This document shows, one piece after another, positions 13,145 to 26,400 of a stretch of 64,000 nucleotides of DNA. The notes beneath the pieces were generated by a model. It did no database searches and was not told the DNA's origin. It saw nothing but the letters and a program-made list of their open reading frames with translations. The translations under genes were made by a program, and so were the position numbers. Within the stretch, counting starts at the first letter, position 1. Every line of letters begins with the position of its first letter. The stretch is from Bactericera cockerelli (Eukaryota > Arthropoda > Insecta > Hemiptera > Triozidae): assembly GCA_024516035.1 (NCBI GenBank), contig CM044967.1:9179413-9243412 (forward strand). Direction: 5' to 3'.

Positions 13145-13898
13145 TGCAGGGTGTCAAACTGTTAAATATCTCGTGAATTAATGTAAAGAGAAAATTCGTG
13201 TTGTTGTTGGTGGCTTTCCTTACTTTTTGGCGTATAATGGATCTTCACAAATATACTAAGATTTGTTCATTGAGGTTATTGATCAATGAAATGAATCAAC
13301 CTGAATTTTATCTTCAGATTTTTCATGAATTAATATTATTCAACTATTCACATCAGGTTCAGTGAACCTAAATTTTGAAGGTCGATATTTTTCAACTCGA
13401 ACTTTCCAATGTGTCGTATCAAATTAAAGATCTCGTCATACTGAATGTAACAAATCGACTAGGTGTAATTTTGAGGAGAAAAAATATGGGAAAAAATAAT
13501 AAAAATCACTTTTTTACTTTTTTCCCGGATATCCATTACAACATTGTAAGACTAATTTGTAAGTTAAAAAAAACATACCCCAAAGTGAGTTTGAGTTGTA
13601 AGTTTGAGTTGAAAAACATCAACCTCAAGAATCTCGGGAAAAAAGGTCCACTGAAAATGTGATGATAATAGTTAAATAAAACCATAATTTCATGAAGAAT
13701 CTGAATACGAAATAAAAATTCATGTTGAACCATTAAAAATTCTGAGGTTGCACTTAAAATAATCTTGATCGACACTTTGGCATATTTGTGAAGGTCATCA
13801 TTAAAAGTATCCGCAAAAATTTAAGAAAGTACGAACCTATCTTCATTAGTTATCGAGATATATTTGAATGTCTCGTTTATAATGGCACACCCTGTATA
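13145..13898. mobile_element. MITE-like element with CAGGGTGTC ends
   Basis: It begins GCAGGGTGTCAAACTG and ends GGCACACCCTGTATATG; the subterminal TAAATATCTCGTGAATTAA and TTATCGAGATATATTTG are also inverted to each other. It has no coding capacity that I can support; open frames at 13375 and 13536 overlap on opposite strands. Confidence 0.5.
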
Positions 13899-15250
13899 TG
13901 TATGTAGCAATATGGAAATATCAAGTGCCCGGTTCATTCTGCCGGTAACATGAACATGATATTCCAAATATATCTTACTTGCATAATACAGCATTCCACC
14001 TAAGTGAGAAACAAAATCAAGGTTTTACTCGTTTCACAAGGACATGCAAAAAATGGTATGTTATAAAGGTTTAATGCAGTTTGACTTCTGAAATAATATC
14101 ATGAAAGATACATCGATGTAGTATCATGGATTTATATTATAAAAAGATTGCCTTATAATTAGACAAACTTTTCTCAATTAACTTTATTTATTTTGCACCC
14201 ATGCGAAACAATTATTGAAGATATTTATTTCATTATGGTACATTTCCATTCAATAGGTTGACATGAATAAAATAACGAAATATAAATCATTTTACCTATT
14301 ATAAAATCATTAAATTGGAGATACTCTTATTATAATTGGCAGATAATTTAGGCATACAGTAAACACAGTAAACGATTCATCTGCTCATCTAAGTAATAAT
14401 ATACTCTTTTTTTTTTCATTCCAAAGACAGTTTGAACTTAAATAGCTATGGAAATATGTAAAGTACAGTTTATAGTTATTTTTAAGTACCTACTATTATA
14501 ATATTGTTCTTAACATTGACAGTAAATAATAGATAGGTAGATGAGAGAAGTAAAATTAAAAATATTTCTAAATTATTTTTAAATATCAAATTGTACTTCA
14601 GTTTTGGTAATTAAATTTAAAAATGTTACTCTTAGGTTCCCAAACTATATACGTATTGACACCCCAGGTTGCAGAACAAAAACGAAGACAATAACTGGCA
14701 TTTTTCGTAGTTAAAACTTGCCATCAAAAATAAGGCTGATTTTCTCTTCAGTTAAAAGAAAACATTTCATCAATGAAGTAGAACTACGATTAGCACTGAA
14801 GCAGGTACTGCACAAGTACCACTATCAGTTGAGAACCAAAGTTCTCCAGAGGTGAATTAAAATTTAAGTAGTACTAAATTCTACATAAAAACTGTTAACA
14901 TTAAAATTATAAAATTTCACGGAAGCAGATTAACAAACTTTTACAACGTTATAAAACATTTTTATTAAAAACTTTGACAGGTGATAAAAATATCAATTTT
15001 CACTATAAACAATAAAGATTATTTTTGTTACAATAGTAATGTTAACACATTTGAGTGTACATTAAACATTTTATTTATTTATCAAGTCATAAAAATATAA
15101 AAATATATATTATTAATAAAATGTGACTCATAATTTTACTCACACTGTGGAACCTCTCATCCTTTACGCTTGGTTCGAGTAAAGAGAAATATTTTTATTC
15201 GAGTTCAAATTTCATAACTCCGGATTTTTTTACTCCCAATACTTACTTCC
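13899..15250. other. Gene-free stretch
   Basis: Very AT-rich, no gene seen. At its right edge is a hairpin (15253-15300): GATACAATGGA is mirrored by TCCATTGTATC. Confidence 0.4.
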
Positions 15251-15315
15251 TGTGATACAATGGATTTTTGTTTGGCAACAGAACAAAAGTCCATTGTATC
15301 AAAAAAAATAATAAT

Positions 15316-15955
15316 AAAAAATCTGGTGTAAACATCACACGACTTTCCTTATCCCCCAAAAAGGACTCGAATTCCGCCACTGGTGACTCAACAGTAACAG
15401 ATAACTAAAAATAAATGCCAAATTCGTAATCAGCACTTCAAAATCATTAAATTTGATATGTCACAACCCCTAACTAGGATGAATAATAAAAAAGTTAGTC
15501 AAAGCGGGTCCCCCCCACAATACCGGTAAATTGGGGCCGGGTTCCAAAAAGTTAAAGATATCAAAAAAATGATGAGAGTGAACCCCTATTATTTTTTTAA
15601 TCTAAGAAAATGTTGTTCTGTAACTTTTTTTGCATCTTTAACCAATTCAAAGAAGCGGTGTTTGCGGCCTATAATTGCGGCCCTGCGGCCGTGGAATGCG
15701 GCCGATTTCAACCAAAAGTTTCGTGGTTCGTCTGGTGTATAAAATCAATTTCCATACCAAATTTCAAATCTCTATCTCTTACCGTTCTCGAGATATCCTG
15801 TTCACACACAGACAGACAGACAGACGCACGGACCAATGGCTGAAAACAACTTTTTTGGTATCCTGAGGCTATGACTCGTCCAGAAATGTGAAAACCTGGG
15901 TAGATCAAATTTTCGACGAATACAATACTTTCCTTATTATAGGATAAGGAAAGTA
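15316..15955 (+). mobile_element. Helentron-like non-autonomous element, copy A1
   Basis: It starts TCTGGTGTAAACATCACACG followed by ACTTTCCTTAT, carries a (GACA)n microsatellite at about 15817-15832, and ends in a hairpin TACTTTCCTTAT-loop-ATAAGGAAAGTA (15926-15955). The 5' subterminal ACTTTCCTTAT repeats the 3' hairpin stem, an arrangement described for Helitron2/Helentron relatives. Frames in it are spurious. Confidence 0.55.
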
Positions 15956-16740
15956 AAAATGGATGTAATGAATGGCTAAGAACATCAAAAGAATGTGTTG
16001 CTAATTATAACAAATGTACTTTCATACGTTCCATTCAGATTTGAGACAGGAATACAGAGGTTTGAAAAAAAAACTCCAGGACCGTTTGAAATTCAGAATA
16101 TGGAAAAACAAGTTTTTCTTCATTTTTAGGTGGAACCCTTTAGAGAGACTCAATTTTTTAACACTGTCAGGGGGCGTTCCAGGTGGGTCAACTTCGAAAT
16201 ATCAAATGGAACCACCCATATTATGATATACATTGAAAAATATTTTCTGTATAACAAATTTTACATTTCTACGTTAAATGAGCCCGAAGTTATGGGCTCT
16301 CAAGCTCGACTAAAAAAAATAGATAACATTGAAAGAAGGTTGCCCAAAAATAAAGAAATACGTGTTCCTGGGTTTTTCCGAATTCCAAACGATTCTCGAG
16401 TTTTTAGGGGTGGAAAGTTTTTTTTTCAGACACCCTCTATCTTGATGCTCGATATCTTTCCAAGGAACAGAAATGGGTGCACATCATGAAGAAATCGTGC
16501 CACTATGTGACAGTACTGTTAACATTAATATCCGGGAGGTTTTTTTCAGCTGACTAACTTTTTTCGAACCAACCAAAATTGCAAGATATAATTGCAGTTA
16601 AAATGGGAACGAACCACATTTTTGATTTACTTGACTGACTAGCCAGAGTATTGAGAAATTCGTATCATCCTATCTTGATTGAAACTATGAATGTACATCT
16701 AACTCATTTTACTTCCGAGAAATTTCTAAGATTAGAAATC

Positions 16741-17440
16741 GGAAGTATTGTGTTCGTTTTTGTAAAAAAAAATATTTTTTTGCTCCGATTTCAATTTTTT
16801 TCATATTTCTGGACGTTTCATAACCTACTGAGTAAATTTGGTTTTGTGTCCGTCTGTCGGTCTGTCGGTCTGTCGGTCTGTCGGTCTGTCTGTTAAAACA
16901 ATTCCTTGTAACGCGCAAATCTCGAAAACTACTCGACCGATTTTGATGAAATTTTGCACACATCTAGGAAACATTCTGCAGATGGTCCCATTTTAAATTT
17001 ATCGAATTCATACTAGCGGTTCTGGGTGAAAGAGACCATGCGCCTGACCACTAACTTTTTACTTAAACGCTTATATCTCGTGAACGGTACACCCGATTTC
17101 GATGAAATTTTGTATGTATATGCATGTTATTGTTTTACATAGACCATTTATATTTATTTTTTAATTAATTATAATTTGACTCTGATATTTCAGAAAATCC
17201 GAAATTTCGGACAAAAAAGTAAAAAAATAAGGACCACGACTTGCCGATACAGAATTTTTTGTGGAATTTAGAATGTAGAAAAAACAGTTTTCTACCATAT
17301 AAAACAAATTTGAAGAAAATCGGTTCAGCCGTTTCGGAGATACAAGTAATTTAGTATAAAAACTCAAAATTCGCACGTGTACACAATGTGAAACAATCAC
17401 GAGGAAGTATTGTGTCTATAATTGGCAGTGTTTTTCTATT
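16741..17440 (+). mobile_element. Dispersed repeat family B, copy with (TCTGTCGG)n
   Basis: It starts CGGAAGTATTGTGTTCG and ends GAGGAAGTATTGTGTCTATA, a near direct repeat. A tandem GTCTGTCG octamer (16852-16893) is followed by conserved blocks: TAACGCGCAAATCTCGAAAA, ATGGTCCCATTTTAA and CGCTTATATCTCGTGAAC. Other copies are at 9838-10409, 25475-26320, about 47035-47420, 48280-48500 and 57965-58050. No coding capacity. Confidence 0.65.
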
Positions 17441-18255
17441 TATACTGAATGATAAGTTTGACTGTTGAAAATGCTTTTTGATATGACGCCCAATATATTT
17501 CCTCAGCAACAAGTGACATACTGGTCATTCATTATTACTGCAATTGGGTGATATGAAGTGAATCTGGGGTAAGATGGTCACTAAACCGCTGAGGGAGGAG
17601 ACAAAATATCTCTGCCAAAGGGTTTTTTAGATTCTATCATGGTCTATTTTAAAAAAAGTCACTAATGCGACTATTATTTCATACCCCAATTATTTCATTT
17701 AGGATTATACTATTTTCTTCTTAATGGTTTAACACGTGATTTATTAATAGTTTCATCTGAAGGTCAGTTAATAGTTCATACTTTTCAGGAATAAATAATG
17801 TGATGTGCATTTGAGAATTATTTGTTGTTCTTGTTGTGTTATATCTTTCTTTCATTTTGCTCTTTCCATGAATTTATCGTTTTTCCCTAATAACTTGGAA
17901 AACATTATTAAAAAATAAAATGTAACGTGATAACTTTCTGTTACTAACTAACTGTCTTATGGCATTTATTAGGCTTGAAATTTCCCTATTAAAAATTTCA
18001 GCGAAAGGACAAGAGGTGTTACTACTACAAGATCTGGAAGACAATCTAACTGTCCGTCATTATCCAAACATGAAATGGATTGACCAAGTTCAGGGCAATG
18101 AAATTACTATGAAATTTAATACAATGTCAAACTATTCAAGTGATAAAATTATTTCACATACATATTTGAAATTCAAATTCCTGAAACTAAATCCTTTATT
18201 GTGGATATTTGACTTGAAATTTTAGGCATTTTTTAAACTATAAAATACATTTTGC
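17441..18255. other. 3' flank of tomosyn
   Basis: Probably holds the end of the tomosyn transcript and intergenic DNA. The frame at 17959-18225 on the plus strand overlaps the likely 3' UTR and is not supported. Confidence 0.4.
18195..18200 (-). terminator. Candidate polyadenylation signal AATAAA for tomosyn
   Basis: On the minus strand AATAAA lies 55-60 bases past the stop. If used, the 3' UTR is under 100 bases, short for a neuronal gene. Another AATAAA lies at about 17963-17968, so a longer UTR is equally possible. Confidence 0.35.
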
Positions 18256-18527
18256 TTAAAAATAATACCACTTTTTGTCTTTCTCTTTTTGCTTGAGCAT
18301 CAGCTGGTGTGCGGTTCCCGAGAAATTTTCCGCTTCATTCATCATACGTTGTGTGCGCTCTTCCAGTTGAGATAACTTATCACCTCGTTCCAGCATTAGC
18401 TGATGAGCTCGTGATACTTCTGAGCTAGCAGATGTTGCTCGCTGGTTCAAAGCATCAAGTTGGGCATTAGGACCAGGAATGTGCTTTGCGATACTGCGCG
18501 ATGGCTTGCCACTTGTTACTTCGCCAA
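18256..18527 (-). CDS. tomosyn: Tomosyn last coding exon (R-SNARE coil and stop)
   Basis: It begins FGEVTSGKPSRSIAKHIPGP and holds the R-SNARE heptads; LERGDKLSQLEERT carries the zero-layer arginine (the R of LERGDK, equivalent to R56 of VAMP2). The protein ends KDKKWYYF and a TAA at 18258-18256. No hydrophobic anchor follows, as expected for tomosyn. The acceptor is CTTCTTCAAG; phase 1 in. Confidence 0.97.
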
Positions 18528-21500
18528 CTTGAAGAAGAAAAATTAGTTTATATTAATGTAACAAATCATTCGGGCGTGTTTTTGTGATACTTGAATGTCC
18601 AAGTTCCCCTTGTCATATAGGAGGAGAGCAGTTTAAAATACCACAACTTTTCTTTCCACTCTTACAAGCATTCAAAGTAACGAATTTTCTGGGAGAGTTT
18701 CGCGATACTGCTTTCAGTAGGGACTGATTACGGTCTTTTCTTGTAACCGAATATCATTTATTTTTTTTTTTACCATCAAACATGTTTTTCGTTGATTTCT
18801 TTCTTGTCTTTTTAAGTGATTGTTTCATAATTTATTATTAATAAACCAATCCTAAGAGATATCCTATCATGACAAAGAAAATAACAAATAAACGAAAAAC
18901 ATGTTTGATGATTAAAAATGATATTCTGTAATGAGAAAAACGCAACGATCAGTCCCTACTGAAAGCAGTATCGCGAAATTTTCCCAGAAAATTCGCAACT
19001 TGAGGCTTGTAAGAGTAGAAAAAAAGGTTTAACCGAAAACTGATCTCAGTAAAGATACTCATTCTTTAATGGTTAGTTCATTACCATTCTCAAAAATATG
19101 TGATTCCATTTAAATTTCTGAAGTAGACTTCAATCTAACCTCGAAGGGCGACCTTGAGAAATTTTTCGAGGTCACAATCAGAATTCTCCCTATTCTAAAG
19201 GAAGACTATGAATTTATTTAGGAAGAATTGGTTAAAATATTTTTTCTGTAGAATCAATAGTTTCCGAGTAATCGAGCTATTTCAAACGGTTCTCAAGATT
19301 TTAACAGTCGATTCTTCACTTTTACCAAAAACACGAACCACCTAACCTCAAAATCAGCGTTTCGCTCGAAATACGCTTACTTTTTGCAAAATCAGGGATT
19401 GGCAAGAATATAAACAAAATTGTGGCGGTAATTTAAAAAAAAACCTTCATTATGTGAAATTGAGGCGTATTTGGTGTTTGATCATTTGTCAAACAAATAA
19501 TTAAATATAATAATCTTTACTCTATAGAAATAAACAACGAATTTAATTATTCAACAGGGTTCAACAAACAACCATAAACATTATTTACGAAAAATTCTCT
19601 AGAATAATTCATTTTTAATTCTCATTAAACTATCCCTTTTTCTCTTTTACTTTACTACAGTCATTGCTTCCCAGCTTCATTTTTTTTATATTTCTTCATC
19701 TGTTAACTTGCCGATCAGGGCGATGAGGTAAAGTGAAGTCGCTGAGATTAATGTTTTGGAGATCGCGCATGGCACTTGGTCTATTTTTGTGCATAAATTT
19801 AAAATCATCGAAATCGAATTTTGTTTCAACGAAATTCGGATCGCCCTAAAAGATTATTGCTTTAAACCTGGCGGGACGCAGTCATATATATATTATATAC
19901 GAATGTCAAGGAACCAAGGTCTGTCGTAATCTAGCTTGTGATCAATTGTATACTATGGACATGAAAGGAGCCTAGACATTGGATTTGGGCGTCCATATAA
20001 TCCTCTCACCACCGTGATTTAGGTATCAATACCTATCTCACGGACACGGAATTATGATTATATAATTGTATACTATTTGTAAAATATTTTTGTTGTTGTA
20101 ATTATTACTAAGTTACGCGCGCCCTAAAACTTTTTATATTCTTGTTGCAAATAATATTGAATGTTATAGATGGCGGCATGCAGTCATATCCGACATTGAA
20201 GGAACTAAGATTACGACAGACGATTACAACAGACCTTTTGGTTCCTTCAATGTCGGATCTGACTGCGTGCCGTTAGATTATAATCGAGTTATTTTGCCTT
20301 AAATTACAGTCAATTGTATTTGCAACAATAATAAAAAAAGGTTTTAGTGCGCGTGTAAGTTTATAAAAATTACAAAATTGATTTAAAAATTTATATCATA
20401 AAAATAGAACGCAAATGACTTATGCTAGTAGTGGGATTATATTTACTCTGCGAGAAAAAAACATCTTAGTTAAAAAAATCTTGTGACTGAGGTATGTATT
20501 ATTAGTACCTCTTTGGTAACTTCAGCAATAAGAGTTAAAATATTTTGCCGTACCCTGTAGAAATTTCGATAAAAATTTCAAGACGTTGGTAGCTTCGGGT
20601 ACATTAGCTTTTCTTGTTTTTATGCTTTCTGTTTATGTTCTTGAATTTTTAAATTTTGGCGCTTTTACTTTTTTTCTACCTTTGGCGTATATCACAAAAA
20701 ATACGCCAACTCCGTTTCGCGAGAGCAAAACTCTACTGGCGCTATCTTGAAGAATCCTTTGGAACTAACATTTTTCGAAAAACACGGTGTTTTTTTGTAA
20801 GTGAAGAACCCATCATAAGGGTGGCAAGATTCTAGAGAAAAGAAAATATCACCCGTCTGGAGATCGAAAGCTACGGACACGATAAAATAAATTCCTGAAA
20901 TGGATAAGATATGCATTTCCTTAGCTAGTTATTAAAATCCCGTTTGATTACCAGAATGACAAGATTCAATGTGGACCCTATAATCGCGACTGTACAAGAA
21001 CCAAAAAGCTGCATTATATAGAATATTGGTTGCAGGAGTACTACCGTAGTGCTGCAGTACTGATAAAAGCATACGTGAAATAAAGACATAATAATAATAC
21101 TATCATGGTTGGCTAAGCTTTAAACCCACAATTTACAGTTCACCAGTCAAGCGCCTTATAATTACACTGTATGCAAGTCTGCACTACTAAACTAGTCTCA
21201 TCAATATAGTAAAGTTTTACTTACATAGTTCTTCCCTATCAAGTTGTCGGACACCACCACCAAATAATCCTTGAAAAAAACTTTGTTTTGGTAACTCTGG
21301 CATTTCGTGGGGAAGAAATAGCTCACCCACCATTTCTGAAAGACTCATGCTAAAAAAGAAGAAAAAGAAATACTGTTAGTAACTCAGTTCTAGCATCTAA
21401 TTAATTAATTTAATCACACACCTTTGTCAGTTATAATAAATTGACAAAGTACACAGTTTAAAAAAGTCTGTCAGTTCTAATTGACTAAGTACTTCTTATA

Positions 21501-23356
21501 ACCCTCAAAATTTACATGTTATCATTACAATCGAATAGAATTCAGGAACTGTGGCAAAACTCTTCATTTAAGTTGTATTTAAATAATAATGTTATAGGTA
21601 CTTCATTTACAATTCAGGTTTGAAAGAATTCTTGGACTTACACAGACAAACACACATTATGTCTTGACTCGAGTTTAATTTAATTCCTTTTAAGATATAC
21701 ACAAGTATACTTATAATCATATCATTGGTCTCTTACTCTTTTAATTTGGTAGTTGTCTTACCTAAATTCCGATGACACTGTAAATTTTTGAACTTCGCTT
21801 GGAGAACACAAATACAGCCCATGACCACGATTGCTAAAACAAAAAGTTCTAGCTATCCTAGAAAAAAGAAAGAAATTTTAACACTTTTAAATAATATAAA
21901 ATAGGTAGGTACACAAAAGAAGAGTGGTTTCTATTAAAAGTCCTTTTGATAGTGATATTCAGAAATTGTATTTAAGAAAATGGCTAAAGCCTACCACACA
22001 CGTACATGCATGTGCGACATGTGCGTGTATGAAAAAAAAGTCATAAGCTTGCTCATGCTGCCTGTTGAAAATTCAAATTTTCAACCGGTATGCAAGCCTG
22101 TCACAGGTGTCAGGGACTCGCCTGGGATAGGAATGCATGTATCGACGTCTGTGGCCTCCGCTTGTTGACAGGCATGCATGTACGTGTGTGGCCGGCCTAA
22201 GGGGAGGAAGAAGTAGCTCTAGTCATGGCATGGTAACGATTAGTTCAAAGTGGTATTTCTCTCTTTCGAAACAACCCTGGAAACCTCTAATAGTTTCTGT
22301 TTACATGTTTCAAGAAGCCCAAGCAGTGCTAGAAGAAGATTTACAGGAAACTATGACCATGAATATACTCGTATAAAGAACAGATTTCACAAATTGATGT
22401 GCAATTTAAAAAAAATAAACAGGTGTAGAGCAAAACTAAAGATGAATCACATACAATATTTGTAAGTTTCTGGTAGTTTGATAAAATAAATAATTTAAAG
22501 ATAAGTAAAAGTAACACCATCTTTTAAATGAGTATATTTTAGTTAAATTTCCATCATTCGAATGGCAATATTTTGAAATCTTTGGATTTGCTCTGAGCAC
22601 TAAAAAATAGTCACACATGAAAAATTACAGCTACAGTGCATAGTAATCTCACATGACTTACAGGAACTTAATAGTGAGAACAGACTATTAATGATGATAT
22701 TTTTATTTGACATCCAAAAGGATAGAGTAGCATAGCCTTTTTAAACTTTTTTTTTCAGTTTTCACTACACTACTTGTGTTTATTTCGATTGTAATCACAT
22801 ACATTGGATTTCACATGATCAAGTTAAGTGAAAACTGGAAAAGATTAAGGTTTCAGTGCACACTAAATTGAGAAAATCACGTGTTTTCACCTTTGACATG
22901 CTGAAGAGTTGCATGCTTCAGATAGTGAAGGCTGTGGCATGCTTGACTGGCAATATTTGTATTTAAATTATGTGATTTTTTTGTTGTTTTAAAGTATCAA
23001 AATACAACCCAACTCTTAAAAAATTAGCGCAATATTAGATTAAATTCGATTTTCTGAGCAATACAAACGCATCACTCAACAAACGAAGTTAGAATGAGTG
23101 TATTTAATACATTATTCGCCAGTAAAACGTTCCCTTCTCAATTTCAATATTGTATACTTTGTGAAAAGTTCATAATCTGGTGAATTTAATATTAACAAAA
23201 CTATTATAAAAATACTCTCAGTATATTCCAACAATGGTTCTATTCAAATGGTAGGTACTATTTTTGGAATTGAGATTTTTTCTTTCACTTGGAAGGAAAA
23301 TGACCAGATAATAGAGAAAGCTAGAATGTCTAAGAGTATGTAAGACGGGATAAGAC

Positions 23357-23424
<68 letters not shown>

Positions 23425-26400
23425 AAAGAAAAAAGTGAAAAGGAGACAGATATAAAGTGATAGATCAAACATAACTTTGGACAACATTAAACAGAAATAA
23501 TTGTGAGACACAAGAAGGCCTTTGATAAATTCCTTTTGGAATAATAGGTACTAACTTAGGTTCTTTGTTTAATCTTGTCCAACAGAAAAAACTAAACAAC
23601 TAACAGAGGCAAATTCTGCGACAGTTTAAGTAGAAGTGAGTAGTTGCTTAAACTCTGTGTGAAAAAACTTGCAATTGTTTTTGTCAGAGCATTAAGAAAT
23701 TTTCAAAACCACGAGTTTTTGTGACAGTCTTGAAGCATTTGAATTAGGAATCCTCTTTTTCATGGAGATCAGTTTTGGATGAAATTTTCAAAATTTACAT
23801 TTATAAAACAATAATGCTCTGACAGTAACAATAATCTTCAATAGATAGGTGGTTGTTAAATTCTAAAAAATATAAATATCCTAGATCATATCATTTCAGC
23901 GTACCTCTTCAACCATTGCTCATCGTCATTAATTGTTCGCTGTTTCCTTCGCTTAAATCTATGTAATAAAACAACATTGTTAAATTCATTTTCTGTTCAA
24001 AACATTTATTAATTTAGAAATAATTGATTCATTGATATTCATTAATTTTGAAATAATTAATTCATTGACCACGATTAAATGTTAAAAATGCTTAACAAGT
24101 TTTTAATTTACAAATCAGTTAGTCAAAAGAGAAAATACCTACCTATGTGTCAATTTATCAGTTAAAAAAAAAATATACCGTGATAGCTATAAAATATACA
24201 GGATGAATTAGGAAAATGTTGCTTTTTCGTTAATAGTAGTTAGTATGATCATATTTAATCTGATTGATTCTGTAAAATGTAGTAACGAGAGAGCGAAATT
24301 GTGGACCATTTTGATGTCAAATAATTTTGAAATATTCTCTCTTGACAACTTGCTTTAACTTTACTTATAAAAGAAGTTCCAACAAACCTTCAAAATCATG
24401 CCACACATTAAAATAGACGTTCAATAAAAACTCAGGCTATTTAATTTTAAAGAATCAATCGATTTTAACAACAAAAATTTTTTTTTCGTTTTTTGAATTT
24501 ACTTTTATTGTAATAATTTTGACTGTTTTTTTTTTGACACAATGTTAATGTCGAATGGATGTAATTTACTACCACACCTTTATCTCCATTTAAAATAGGA
24601 AATTTTGTACACATTCTTGGTTCTTCAAGAGCATTGTCTTTAATTGATACATACTTTTTAAAATTAGAAGCACCTTTTCGTCAGCGTACATTACATCTCG
24701 CATAAATACAAAAGGTCCTCAATTCTAAGTTTGTTTCATTTCAGAGTCAAAATTTTGGATTTAATGACAAAGAAAAGTACTATGCAATATGAATACCAAA
24801 TTCAATACAGCAGCATTATTTAACTGATTGATGTCTACCTGTCAAAACTATCTGTCTAAGGCCATTGATTTGAATTCCTCTTCAGATGAAACACTCGACT
24901 ACTCCAAAATTACAACAAAAAAATTAAGTAATAATTCAATTGAACTCTGAACAAGCTAAACTCACAAGTGCTTAATTAATGTAAATTATTTATTCATTTT
25001 AAAATAGAGTCCACTGAAAAAGTTAGTCTTTAGAATAAAAACTTAAAAGAACGTTCCAACTACAGATATTAGGAATTAGTGCCTCAGGGATTTAGCTGTA
25101 ATTTTCAATATTATTCTTATTAATTTTATCCGATAAAAACCTAAAATACATTTTCTTTAATAGAAAACTAGTAATAAAGAAACTTACTTATCTGTATCTT
25201 CATTGACAAACATCTGTTGCCCCCATATTGATAACATTGGATCTACAATTCCCTGTTTGTGAGTCTGAAAACTATGAAATAGACTGAATTTTAATGACAT
25301 GAATCGCGAAGATGATTTCAATTTTATTGTCATGTATCTTCCTTTTTTGGGGGAGAAAAATGGCAGTCTATTGAAATTTATGTGGCTATTTTCTGTAGGC
25401 TTAGACAAAGGTATTCTACGAGTAATTATTAAACTTGATATATGTTGATTACTTCCGAGTAAATCTGACAATATCGGACGTATTTTGATCGTTTTTATAA
25501 ACTAATTTTTTTTGTTCCGATTTTAAAACTTTTTTGGACACATTGCAACCTCCTGAGCAACTTTGCTTTTGTGTCTGACTGTTATTTAAATTTCTTGCGA
25601 CGAGCAAACAACTGAATAAATTTCAACAAAAATATGTACACATGTAGGAAACGTGTTACAGATGGTTCCATTTTAAATTGATCAACTTCGAACCAGTTAA
25701 TCCTGGTGATAAAAAGTTTGCGCGTGAACTCTAACTTTTCACTTCACCGATTATATCTCATGATCAGTACACCAGATTTTGAGGAAATTTTGTATGTGAA
25801 TGCGTATTCTATAGAATGTCAGTAAAAACAATTTAGGTAATTATTATGGAGCTAAAATAAGGTTCTCAATTTGCCGCTACAGAATCGTTTGTGTAGGAAA
25901 AGCTCTTCTGTCATATGAAACAAATCTCAAGAAAATGGGTTGAGCTTATACTCGTACTTGAAGATGAAATTGCTTTAGTGTAAATTTACTGTATTTGATT
26001 TAACCCATTAGCCTTGAATCAAAGTGCTTATAATACATTCGGAAAAAATTACTACAAAAATTGATCTCTTGTCTGACCACCTGTGAGAGGAATGACGACT
26101 ACGTTGAAAAATAACTTACACATATACACATGCAATCAGGTTTATGAGGCCTCAAGTACTCTTACTTTGAGGAAATGCCTTGTATTTTCAAAATGAGTTG
26201 AGAATATTCGGATACAAGTGATTTAGTGAAAAATCTGAGAATATATCAAATATGGAAAGTCGCAAAAAAAAATTCGCCAAGTGTATACAATATGAACTAT
26301 TTACGAATAAGTATCGTGTCAAAAAATTAGTATTTTTTTTACAAATTGTGTTAATCACATTCTTGATGTCACAATTACTCAAACACCCTTACAAGTGTGG

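Noticed and set aside
15610..15908. Frames with TDRQTDARTNG-like ends
   Set aside because: They translate the GACA microsatellite and flanks of a Helentron-like repeat; similar frames recur in copies at 28333 and 61928.
23218..23511. Serine/leucine-rich frames on the minus strand
   Set aside because: They translate the (GA)n tract at 23356-23427 and have no coding features outside it.
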